Positions 32,251-38,657 of a DNA stretch of 38,657 nt are shown here, one piece after another. Position numbers and translations under genes: made by a program. The stretch's first letter is position 1, and every line of letters begins with the position of its first letter. This DNA comes from an uncultured Collinsella sp. (GTDB lineage: Bacteria; Actinomycetota; Coriobacteriia; Coriobacteriales; Coriobacteriaceae): assembly GCA_900546115.1 (NCBI GenBank), contig URBQ01000029.1, forward strand, positions 1-38,657. The letters run 5' to 3'. The notes below the pieces were generated by a model. The model made no database searches. It saw only the letters and a list, made by a program, of their open reading frames with translations, and was not told where the DNA came from.

Positions 32251-33135
32251 TTATTTACCCGTGTTAGCAGACGGGTTATGCGAGGGGACGACGACCTTGG
32301 ACGGTTGCACGAGCGACTCCTCGTGCGCGGCAACCGCGGGGACGCTTGCCCCATCGCTTTTAGCCTTGGTGGATTCGGAACGTGCAATCTCCTCATCGAG
32401 AGCATCGATGTCAGCGTCCTCGACCACGGCGTTGAGCGACTCAAAGACACGGTTCTTAAGTAGCGCGGTGTGCACACCCTCGGTGAGGTCGTGCAGCTTC
32501 TTAAAAGCGCGCTCGAGCTTGGCGTCGCGCTCGTCATCGGAGGTATCCATGCCGAGCATGCTCACAAGCACCTGCTCAAACATCGAAGACTCGCGGTTTG
32601 CCGACGATACGTACTGGCGCAGGTTACGCGGCTCAATGTGGAAGCGCGACAGCTCCGAGCAGTAACGGATGATCGGGAAATCTCGGCCATCGACGAGCTC
32701 ACGGTTCTGCGGGCTCTTGATGATGCGGATAAGATCGTTCTCGGCAAGGGAGCGGATAAACGAAATCTCAACACCGAGCATATCGGGGATCGTCTCGATG
32801 GGGTGCAGCTTTTGCTTGGTCTCCTTGGGCTCCGTCTTAAGCGGGACATCGGACAGAAGACCCACCTCGTAAGCCAAAGTGGACAGGTCCGTTGCGTTTT
32901 CCAAGCGCTGCTTAATCACGTTGAGCGGCATATAGCGGGTCTTCTGCAGGTGCAGGATGACCTCGAGACGGTCAACGTCTTCCTTGGAGTACTGGCGATA
33001 CCCCTTAGGCGTTCGATGAGGGGCGATGAGCCCCTCATCTTCTAGAAATCTAATTTTTGAGTTCGATAGATCGGGGTATGCGCCTCGAAGTAGGTTGACG
33101 ACTTGGCCGATACTCAGATAGTTGCGTTCGGCCAT
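32251..33135 (-). CDS. MerR family regulator, FtsR-like
   Basis: 294 aa. N-terminal MerR winged helix: YLSIGQVVNLLRGAYPDLS, SKIRFLEDEGLI, GYRQYSKEDVDRLEVILHLQ. A longer C-terminal region, helical and then disordered, follows. Size and direct linkage to the FHA gene (3 bp apart) match Corynebacterium FtsR (next to odhI), an activator of ftsZ, and Rv1828 of Mycobacterium (next to garA). The target here is inferred. Confidence 0.88.
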   Translation of the reverse strand: MAERNYLSIGQVVNLLRGAYPDLSNSKIRFLEDEGLIAPHRTPKGYRQYSKEDVDRLEVILHLQKTRYMPLNVIKQRLENATDLSTLAYEVGLLSDVPLKTEPKETKQKLHPIETIPDMLGVEISFIRSLAENDLIRIIKSPQNRELVDGRDFPIIRYCSELSRFHIEPRNLRQYVSSANRESSMFEQVLVSMLGMDTSDDERDAKLERAFKKLHDLTEGVHTALLKNRVFESLNAVVEDADIDALDEEIARSESTKAKSDGASVPAVAAHEESLVQPSKVVVPSHNPSANTGK

Positions 33136-33138
33136 TAC

Positions 33139-33573
33139 CTACTCACCGGTTTCGATGCGCTCCGGCGTGCTCTCGTGGTAGATGAGCGTGAACGTACCGA
33201 TCTGAACGGAAGAGCCGTCATGCAGCGGAGCACCGTTGACGATGGCCCCGTCGACCCAGGTGCCGTTGAGCGAGCCCAGATCCTCAATACGGGCGCCCAG
33301 GCCCTCACGAATAATGCGTGCGTGGCTGCGCGAGACAGTCATGTCGTTGAGGAAGATGCCGTTCGCGGGATCGCGGCCGATAGTGGTCACGTCGTCCTCG
33401 AGTTCAAAGGCAGCTCCGGTCTGCGGACCCTTGACGATGGACAGAACCGGAGCGGTGATGCGCACGTTGGCCATAAGGTCGGGAACGGTGACATCGCTCG
33501 AAGGAACACGGAAAACGCAGGTAGCGTCCGCAGTCTTATCGTTCTGAGGCATATTGTTATCCTTGTTGTCCAT
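33139..33573 (-). CDS. FHA domain protein, GarA/OdhI-like
   Basis: 144 aa. A short N-terminal tail, then an FHA domain (about 40-140) with GRDPANGIFLNDMTVSRSHARI and DLGSLNGTWVDG, the phosphothreonine-binding loops. The tail has DATCVFRVP (Thr18), resembling the ETTSVFR phosphorylation site of GarA/OdhI, whose phospho-Thr binds the protein's own FHA domain and switches off inhibition of 2-oxoglutarate dehydrogenase and control of glutamate enzymes. The usual two adjacent Thr are reduced to one. Followed by the FtsR-like gene; the kinase (PknB/PknG type) is not in this window. Confidence 0.88.
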   Translation of the reverse strand: MDNKDNNMPQNDKTADATCVFRVPSSDVTVPDLMANVRITAPVLSIVKGPQTGAAFELEDDVTTIGRDPANGIFLNDMTVSRSHARIIREGLGARIEDLGSLNGTWVDGAIVNGAPLHDGSSVQIGTFTLIYHESTPERIETGE

Positions 33574-33638
33574 GACAACCCCTATCTAACGCGGACGTGC
33601 CGCAAAAAATGTACCGTACGTAATCATACCCCAACGAC

Positions 33639-34343
33639 CTAGTCTTCGATTTCGGGGTTAAGAAAGTCGATGTCCTCATCCTCGGGATGCGCGATGGCCT
33701 GTTTAATGGCCACCCCTCCCTTAATGGTATAGATGACAGCGGTGAGCATGGAGAAGATGACGCCGCCGTAGACAAAAAAGATGCCGAGGGGCACCGAGCT
33801 GCCGTTGAGGCCCGGGAACGCCGTGAACGTGGCGGGTAGCAGATGCCAGCCGTCCACGACGGGGAACCCAAGCAACATGAGCGAGAAGCCGGTCATGAGC
33901 AGTGCCGTGGCAATCTTGCCGGGAAAGACAACGTCGATGGGGCGCCGGTGGTAGTGCCGCACGGTGAGCGTGCCGATGCCCAGGTAGATATCGCGACCGA
34001 TAATGAGCACGCAGACCCAGATGGGCAGCTCGCCGCGGACGACCAGGCCCAGCACGCCGGTAAACAACAGCGCACGGTCGCAGATGGGATCCATGACCTT
34101 GCCGAGCCATGAGACCGTTTTGGTCATGCGGGCAATCTGACCGTCCATCCAGTCGGTGGAGGCCGCGATGGCATAGATGACAATGGCGACGACACGGTTG
34201 TTGTCCGTCACAAACAGGTACAGAAAGACCAGCGTGAGCACGAGGCGCGTAAAGGTGATGAAATTGGAGATCGTGAAGATCTTATTCGACGGGTAATCGG
34301 AAGTGCCGATAAGCTTCTTTTTGATCTTCTTCTTGATGCCCAC
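33639..34343 (-). CDS. CDP-alcohol phosphatidyltransferase family protein
   Basis: 234 aa. The start is set at GTG 34343 (GIKKKIKKKLIG) because GGGGGAG precedes it; the longer frame upstream overlaps the promoter. Several membrane segments; the full catalytic motif is DWMDGQIARMTKTVSWLGKV followed by MDPICD. Corresponds in position to M. tuberculosis pgsA2 near garA. The acceptor alcohol is not deducible; the main PgsA is at 13035. A Lys-rich start suggests membrane-surface contact. First gene of the operon. Confidence 0.88.
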   Translation of the reverse strand: MGIKKKIKKKLIGTSDYPSNKIFTISNFITFTRLVLTLVFLYLFVTDNNRVVAIVIYAIAASTDWMDGQIARMTKTVSWLGKVMDPICDRALLFTGVLGLVVRGELPIWVCVLIIGRDIYLGIGTLTVRHYHRRPIDVVFPGKIATALLMTGFSLMLLGFPVVDGWHLLPATFTAFPGLNGSSVPLGIFFVYGGVIFSMLTAVIYTIKGGVAIKQAIAHPEDEDIDFLNPEIED

Positions 34344-34379
34344 AGGACTCCCCCGCTGGTAAACGACAAAACTTTCGAT

Positions 34380-34408
34380 ACTATACCCGTTCTGGCGATG
34401 TCTATCCA
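34380..34408 (-). promoter_or_regulatory. Probable promoter of the pgsA2-garA-ftsR-apt-nlpC operon
   Basis: Minus strand TGGATA (34408-34403), 17 nt, TATAGT (34385-34380). The -10 is good and the -35 poor. It would start transcription near 34373, about 30 nt before the GTG. Confidence 0.45.
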
Positions 34409-34471
34409 GCGTAAGCATAGAGAGTCCAGACATATGGAGGATGCTACTGGGTTGTGCGGGATTCTGCATTT

Positions 34472-34528
34472 GTGTACATCAGCCTCCAAATATGACATTT
34501 TTCGGCATCTTTGATGGCTTATGTACAC
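34472..34528. repeat. 57-bp imperfect palindrome between operon 6 and the lantibiotic-resistance locus
   Basis: GTGTACATCAGCC (34472-34484) and GGCTTATGTACAC (34516-34528) are complementary but for one base. Inside, CAAA/TTTG pairs further. As RNA or DNA it would form a long hairpin. It lies at the change from moderate to very high GC, so it could be an operator, a mobile-element end or an insertion scar. Confidence 0.5.
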
Positions 34529-34739
34529 GTTTTGATTCGGTGATTACATCGGTCGGGAAAGTTGTTGCCTTAAGCAAATTAATCATGATGTGCGGGTCGA
34601 GAAGGGCTAGTGCCAAAAGAACCCAACGGCCGTTACGGCTTCGTTAGAAACGCGCCCCACCATGGATGGTGAACCCGAAAGGTAAGGCGCGCGGGCACGG
34701 TGGCTCGGCCCCCGCGCCCGGAAGAGAAAGGATAAACCC
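34529..34739 (+). other. Leader region before the ABC transporter operon
   Basis: No gene is recognised. GC rises sharply after about 34,640. A hairpin GCGCGGG/CCCGCGC (34689-34695 with 34711-34717) stands directly before the GAGAAAGGA ribosome-binding site of the ABC gene. No convincing promoter was found; a two-component target promoter often has a poor -35. Confidence 0.4.
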
Positions 34740-35468
34740 ATGGGTTACATGCTCGAGACGCACGGGCTCACCAAGCGCTTCGGCCGCGGCGACCAGGCGC
34801 AGGACGCCGTGGCCGACGTGAGCCTTCATATCCGCGAGGGCGAGGTGTACGGGCTGCTCGGTCCCAACGGCGCCGGCAAGTCGACAACGCTCAAGATGAT
34901 CTGCGGGATGCTGCGGCCGACGGCCGGGGAGATCCTCTTTGCCGGGCACGCCTGGCGTCGCGAGGACCTCTACGCAATCGGCAGCCTCATCGAGGAGGCG
35001 CCGCTCTACCCCAACCTCACCGCGCGCGAGAACCTGCGCGTGCGCACCACGCTGCTGGGCCTTCCCGAGAGCCGCATAGATGAGGTGCTCGCCGCCGTGG
35101 ACCTCGCGGACACCGGGAAGAAGCGCGCCGGGCGCTTCTCGATGGGCATGCGGCAGCGCCTGGGGCTCGCGCTGGCGCTGATCGCCCAGCCACGCCTGCT
35201 CGTGCTCGATGAGCCCACCAACGGCCTCGACCCCATCGGCATCGAGGAGCTGCGCGACCAGATCCGCGGCTTCGCGGCGGCGGGTACGACGGTGATCGTC
35301 TCGAGCCACATCCTCTCAGAGGTGCAGCAGATGGCGGACACCATCGGCATCATCTGCGGGGGGCGCCTCGCCTACGAGGATGTGCTTCGGCCAGGGCAGG
35401 ACCTCGAGGAACTCTTCATGAGCTTCTGCCGGGAAGGGCGACGAGCGCGCGGGGAGGTGGCGGCATGA
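34740..35468 (+). CDS. Lantibiotic-protection-type ABC transporter ATP-binding protein (LanF/CprA-like)
   Basis: 242 aa. Walker A LLGPNGAGKSTT, signature SMGMRQRLGLALAL, Walker B LLVLDEPTNGLDP, and switch His in IVSSHILSEV. LIEEAPLYPNLTARENL is characteristic of the bacitracin/lantibiotic immunity subgroup (BcrA, NisF, CprA). With the two permeases that follow it would remove antimicrobial peptides from the membrane. Its end overlaps the permease gene by ATGA. GC is far above the rest of the window, suggesting transfer. Confidence 0.92.
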   Translation: MGYMLETHGLTKRFGRGDQAQDAVADVSLHIREGEVYGLLGPNGAGKSTTLKMICGMLRPTAGEILFAGHAWRREDLYAIGSLIEEAPLYPNLTARENLRVRTTLLGLPESRIDEVLAAVDLADTGKKRAGRFSMGMRQRLGLALALIAQPRLLVLDEPTNGLDPIGIEELRDQIRGFAAAGTTVIVSSHILSEVQQMADTIGIICGGRLAYEDVLRPGQDLEELFMSFCREGRRARGEVAA

Positions 35469-36235
35469 CCGGCGAGAAAGGCGGCCTGCTCGCGAGCCTG
35501 CGCGCCGAGGCCCTGAAGTCGCGCCACGCGGCGCCGGTTCGCCTGGCCGTGCTCATGGCGCTGCCGATGCCGCTGCTCGGCGCGATGCCCTACCGGGGCG
35601 TGCAGATATTCAGCGCATGGAACTACTGGTACGTGCTCTTCCTGCCCGTAGCTCTCACGCTCGTGGTGGCGTGCGTCGCGCGGGCGGACGCGCGCACGCG
35701 GATGCGGGGGCTTTTGGGCCTGGGCTTCCCGCTCGGGCGCGCCTGGTGGGCCAAGGCGCTCTGGTGCCTCGCGCTCTGCACGCTCTCGAACCTTGTGGTC
35801 TTCGGCATCTACCTCGCGGGATCGGCGTTCTCCTCGCAGGGCCTCACGGCCGCGGGTACGCTCACGATGCTCTTCTGCGCGCTCGTCAACACGGTGACCG
35901 CGGCGTGGATGATCCCCGCAGGGCTCTTTCTCACGGTGCGGCTCGGCATGCTCGCGGGCATCTTCTGCCCGCTCGTCGCGCAGCTCGTGGGTGGGTTCGC
36001 CTGGTCGTTGGTGCCGTTGCCGCAGCTCTTTCCGCCGTCGGCGAGCATGGTCATCCCCACGAGCTTCATCCCCGTGCTGCCGAGCGGCGAGCCACTCGCG
36101 GCGGACATGGCGCTCGGCGGGGCGCTCGCGGCGGATGGCATGCTCACGCTGGCGGGCCTTGCGGTCAGCGCGCTCGCGTTCGCCGCGCTCACGGCGGCGG
36201 GCGCGGCCTGGTTCGCGCACTCCGAGGAGAGGTGA
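35465..36235 (+). CDS. Lantibiotic-protection ABC permease, MutE/LanE type
   Basis: 256 aa with about six hydrophobic segments. SLRAEALKSRHAAPVRL at the start and AWNYWYVLFLPVALTLV near residue 52 are typical of the MutE/SpaE permease family. ATGA overlap with the ATPase gene and overlap with the next permease indicate one translational unit. It forms a heteromeric channel with the MutG-type subunit. Confidence 0.85.
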   Translation: MTGEKGGLLASLRAEALKSRHAAPVRLAVLMALPMPLLGAMPYRGVQIFSAWNYWYVLFLPVALTLVVACVARADARTRMRGLLGLGFPLGRAWWAKALWCLALCTLSNLVVFGIYLAGSAFSSQGLTAAGTLTMLFCALVNTVTAAWMIPAGLFLTVRLGMLAGIFCPLVAQLVGGFAWSLVPLPQLFPPSASMVIPTSFIPVLPSGEPLAADMALGGALAADGMLTLAGLAVSALAFAALTAAGAAWFAHSEER

Positions 36236-37050
36236 TGGCCATGTCGCGAATCTCCGACCCGACGCCGCGCATGACCCTCTCGCGGGCCCTGCTCTCCGAG
36301 GCCCTGCGCCTGGCGCGCTCCCCGCTCACGGCGGTGCACCTCGTCTGCGGCCTGGCGGCCGGTCTTGCCTGCGGCGAGTACTTCTCCGTAGCCCGATGGG
36401 ACCCGGCGCTGGGCGCAGACGCCTACGTCCAGTTCCTTGGCGCCCTCATGCCGCTCATGTCCGCCATCGTCTGCGGACTTGCCGTGGACGAGGAGCGCGC
36501 TGCCGGGCGCCTCGCCAACCTCATGGCGGTCCCCTCGCGCGGGCGCGCCGTCGCGGCGAAACTGCTCGCCCTTGCGGCGCTCGGCGCCGCCGCGCTGGCC
36601 GTGGCGCTCGGCGTGTTCGGGGCCGTGCTCGCCGTTGCCGGGCGCCTGCCGCTCGGGCCCGCTCCGTTTGCGGCCGCGTGGGCGGGCATCGTGCTGGGCA
36701 GCCTGCCCCTCTACGCGCTGTGGCTCGGCGTGGCCCTGCGCCTCGGCCGCAACGCCGCCATCGGCGCCGGCGCTGCGGGGGTGCTCCTCGCGTTCTTCTC
36801 GGTGGGCGGACTTGCGCACGGCCTCATGACCGGCGAGCTCACCGGTGCCCTGGCGACGCCCCTGTGCTGGGTGCCGCTCGCCTGGCCCGCTCGCCTGGGG
36901 TCGCTCGGGGTGGAGGCCTTTATCGACGCCGCACACGCGGCGGGCCCTCTCCTCACGACTGCGCTCGCTAGCCTCGTGCTCACCCTGGCAGCCGACGCCG
37001 TCCTTCTCGCCTGGTTCTGCCGCTTCGAGGACGGGAGGGCAGATGCATAG
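36235..37050 (+). CDS. Lantibiotic-protection ABC permease, MutG/LanG type
   Basis: 271 aa, six predicted membrane segments. ATG 36235 overlaps the previous TGA and is preceded by GAGGAG; ATG 36241 is the alternative. WDPALGADAYVQFLGALMPL is the hallmark of the MutG family, which has a Trp-Asp and Gln-x-x-Gly-Ala-x-Met-Pro pattern. The last codons overlap the next reading frame. Confidence 0.85.
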   Translation: MAMSRISDPTPRMTLSRALLSEALRLARSPLTAVHLVCGLAAGLACGEYFSVARWDPALGADAYVQFLGALMPLMSAIVCGLAVDEERAAGRLANLMAVPSRGRAVAAKLLALAALGAAALAVALGVFGAVLAVAGRLPLGPAPFAAAWAGIVLGSLPLYALWLGVALRLGRNAAIGAGAAGVLLAFFSVGGLAHGLMTGELTGALATPLCWVPLAWPARLGSLGVEAFIDAAHAAGPLLTTALASLVLTLAADAVLLAWFCRFEDGRADA

Positions 37051-37444
37051 GAGGCCGCTCGCCGCCATGCTCGTCCTCCTCTCCGCAGCGCTCGTCCTGG
37101 GCGGGAATGCCCTGCTCGACGCCGGCTGGGGGTCGGCGCTGCGCTCGATCGCCGACTGCGTGCCGTCCAACCCTGAGATCGCCATGTGGGCGCCCGCGCC
37201 CGAGCCCGGCAGCCACGCGAGCTCCTACGCCGACGCCACCGGGGCGGGGGCGAACTATGTCTACCTGGTGGACGCGGCGGACGACAGGGGCAATGTCCGA
37301 TAGCTCCAGCTCATCTTCTTCGGGCGAGAGTCGGACGGCGAGGGCTGGCTCGAGATCGAGGCGCGCGGCGGCTCGGGCGTGCACTACCGCGCGTGCGACG
37401 CGGCCGAGGCGCCCGCGGCTGCGCGCAGGGTTCTGGACCGCTGA
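37043..37444 (+). pseudogene. YxeA-like (DUF1093) secreted protein gene interrupted by an in-frame TAG
   Basis: ATG 37043, GGGAGG upstream, overlapping the permease end by 8 bp. Codons 1-86 encode a signal/anchor segment (PLAAMLVLLSAALVLGGNAL) and the start of a YxeA fold (NYVYLVDAADDRGNV). Codon 87 is TAG (37301-37303). The frame then continues without a break for 46 codons (LQLIFFGRESDGEGWLEIEA to RRVLDR) to TGA, keeping the family's strand pattern and the alanine-rich end. So the product is either truncated by a nonsense mutation, read through, or the base is a sequencing error. YxeA proteins often accompany peptide-sensing/resistance ABC transporters. Confidence 0.7.
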
Positions 37445-37489
37445 GCGCGGCGCTAGTACAATTCCGACGGGAGTTTCAGGAGGTCTAAC

Positions 37490-38152
37490 ATGGCGAGGAT
37501 ACTGGCAGTGGATGATGAACGGGCGATCCTCGACGCACTCGCGCGCGTCCTCGGCCGCGACGGCCATGAGGTCGTCAAGGCAGCGGCCCCGACGGCGGTC
37601 CCGGGGATGGACCTCTCGCGCTTCGACCTCGTGCTCTGCGACGTCATGATGCCGGGGCTCGACGGCTTCGAGCTCGTGCGACAGATCCGCCCAGACTTCG
37701 ACGGGCCCATCGTCTTCCTGACCGCGCGCGTGGCCGAGGAGGACGCCGTGGCCGGCTACGGCCTGGGCGCCGACGACTACGTCCGCAAGCCCTTCGGGGC
37801 CGCGGAGCTGCGCGCCAAGGTCGCGGCCCATCTACGCCGTGAGCGCCGGCCGCGCTCGCACGCCCTCTCCTTCGGGGAGGTGCGGATCGACCTCGGGGCG
37901 CGCGGCCTCGCCGTGGGCGACAAGGCCGTGCCGCTCACGCCCACCGAGTACGCCATCTGCGAGTACCTCGCCCGCCACCCCGGGCAGGTCATGAGCCGCG
38001 CGCAGATACGCGAGGCGGTACTCGGCTGGGAGAGCGACGCCGACGACGCGGCCATATCCATGCAGGTCAGCCGCGCCCGGAGGAAACTCTCCGAGGCCGG
38101 CGCCGATCCGATCGCGACCGTCTGGGGGATGGGGTACAAGTGGCAGCTCTGA
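37490..38152 (+). CDS. OmpR-family response regulator of the resistance locus
   Basis: 220 aa. Receiver domain with acidic pair Asp8/Asp9, phospho-acceptor Asp51 (LCDVMMPG) and Lys in VRKPFG, then a winged-helix Trans_reg_C domain (LTPTEYAICEYLARHPGQVM, VSRARRKL, TVWGMGYKWQL). CAGGAGG precedes the ATG. It overlaps the kinase gene. Comparable to NisR/CprR; probably activates the ABC operon. Confidence 0.95.
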   Translation: MARILAVDDERAILDALARVLGRDGHEVVKAAAPTAVPGMDLSRFDLVLCDVMMPGLDGFELVRQIRPDFDGPIVFLTARVAEEDAVAGYGLGADDYVRKPFGAAELRAKVAAHLRRERRPRSHALSFGEVRIDLGARGLAVGDKAVPLTPTEYAICEYLARHPGQVMSRAQIREAVLGWESDADDAAISMQVSRARRKLSEAGADPIATVWGMGYKWQL

Positions 38153-38657
38153 GAATCGGGGCGCGAGGTCGCGGCGGCATGCCGCTTTCCTTCGTCATCG
38201 CGCGCTACTTCGCCTACGCGTTCGCGGCGGTTGCCACGGCGTGGCTCGCCTCGTTCATGGTGCTCTCCGTGGCGATCAACGCGGGCTTCGTCTACGAGGC
38301 AAGCTGGGGGCCGGCCAATGCGCGCGAGGTCGCGGAGGGCCTGGCACGCGACGGCGTCTGCGGGCAGCAGGACGTGCCGACGGCGTACCGCTACCTCATT
38401 CTGAACAAGGACGGATACGTGCTGATGACAGACCTCGAGAGCACGCGGCTCGAGGACGCGACGGAAATGGCCCGTACGGCACTCGCCGCGGATCCGGGCA
38501 CAGTGGAGATCGAGGGCGGGGGTTCGGGCCTCACCTACACCGCGTTCCCGCTCAAGGGCGGCGGGGCCTGCGCACTCGTCAGCGAGTACCTGCCGCAGTG
38601 GGTCTCGCGCGACCTCGTCGGCCTGCTTCCCAACCCGCAGAACCTCATGCTCGTCGG
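38140..38657 (+). CDS. Sensor histidine kinase, 5' part only (window ends)
   Basis: Partial; the frame is open to the last base. The start may be GTG 38140 (13-bp overlap with the regulator, GGGGT upstream) or ATG 38179 (MPLSFVIARYFAYAF). One membrane segment (VATAWLASFMVLSVAIN) is followed by an extracytoplasmic sensor region of about 120 residues ending SEYLPQWVSRDLVGLLPNPQ, similar to the PNPE region before the second membrane helix of LanK/CprK-like kinases. The kinase core is beyond the window. Confidence 0.8.
   Translation, partial: MAALRIGARGRGGMPLSFVIARYFAYAFAAVATAWLASFMVLSVAINAGFVYEASWGPANAREVAEGLARDGVCGQQDVPTAYRYLILNKDGYVLMTDLESTRLEDATEMARTALAADPGTVEIEGGGSGLTYTAFPLKGGGACALVSEYLPQWVSRDLVGLLPNPQNLMLV

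Noticed and set aside
34441..34647. 68-codon frame before the ABC operon, possibly a lantibiotic precursor
   Set aside because: No ribosome-binding site and no leader/core pattern (no FNLD-type motif or Ser/Thr/Cys-rich core); it overlaps the palindrome.
35617..37050. 477-codon frame running through the first permease into the second
   Set aside because: Its first 200 codons are out of frame with the MutE-type permease, which is clear in another frame; only the part from 36235 is real.
1..38657. CRISPR arrays, tRNA or rRNA genes, insertion sequences, prophage
   Set aside because: No regularly spaced direct repeats, no tRNA-like cloverleaf with a CCA context and no transposase or integrase motif was seen by eye.

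Overview
The window looks like chromosome of a Collinsella-type bacterium (class Coriobacteriia, phylum Actinomycetota). The evidence is the gene families and the gene order; no database search was run. The block from ftsK through pgsA, cinA, recA, recX, miaB, miaA, hflX, lexA and nrdR is the usual actinobacterial core order. The GarA/OdhI-like FHA gene next to an FtsR-like MerR gene and a second CDP-alcohol phosphatidyltransferase is also an actinobacterial cluster. GC content is high throughout and visibly higher after about 34,650.

Layout. (1) 1-5178: a minus-strand gene for a long disordered protein ending in a JetD-like (DUF2220) TOPRIM domain, then cstA, also on the minus strand. cstA has a complex leader: promoter with an internal palindrome, a short peptide ending in an Ile/Val run, stacked hairpins and an intrinsic terminator. 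Two copies of a structured RNA element, supported by compensatory base changes, lie at 1-90 (+) and about 4747-4865 (-). (2) 5179-14216: tightly packed plus-strand genes rnj, ftsK, a RodZ-like gene, yajQ, rimO, pgsA and cinA. (3) 14217-23256: recA (LexA box inside the promoter), recX, rny, a GHKL ATPase, spoVS, miaB, miaA, hflX. (4) 23241-26145: lexA and a DUF1624 membrane protein on the minus strand, divergent from a YneA-like SOS division inhibitor, then nrdR and dut. (5) 26280-30341: an MGDG-synthase-type glycosyltransferase, thioredoxin reductase, a DUF1836 regulator and a DegV protein. (6) 30520-34343: one minus-strand operon, pgsA2-like, garA-like, ftsR-like, apt, NlpC/P60 hydrolase. (7) 34740-38657: an accessory LanFEG-type lantibiotic-protection ABC transporter, a YxeA-like gene interrupted by an in-frame amber codon, an OmpR-family response regulator and the start of its sensor kinase, cut by the window end.

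How it works together. Regions 2-4 hold RNA turnover (RNase J, RNase Y), tRNA and ribosome modification (MiaA, MiaB, RimO), chromosome segregation (FtsK), and the SOS circuit (RecA, RecX, LexA and a division inhibitor) with nucleotide-pool control (NrdR, dUTPase). Region 6 resembles the mycobacterial/corynebacterial module in which a phosphorylatable FHA protein controls 2-oxoglutarate/glutamate metabolism. Region 7 resembles a two-component-controlled antimicrobial-peptide resistance locus (CprABC-RK / NisFEG-RK type) and was probably acquired.

Most worth following up: the putative Ile/Val attenuator in front of cstA, the repeated structured RNA, the stand-alone JetD-like TOPRIM protein, the rny-GHKL-spoVS linkage, and the interrupted YxeA gene in the resistance operon.
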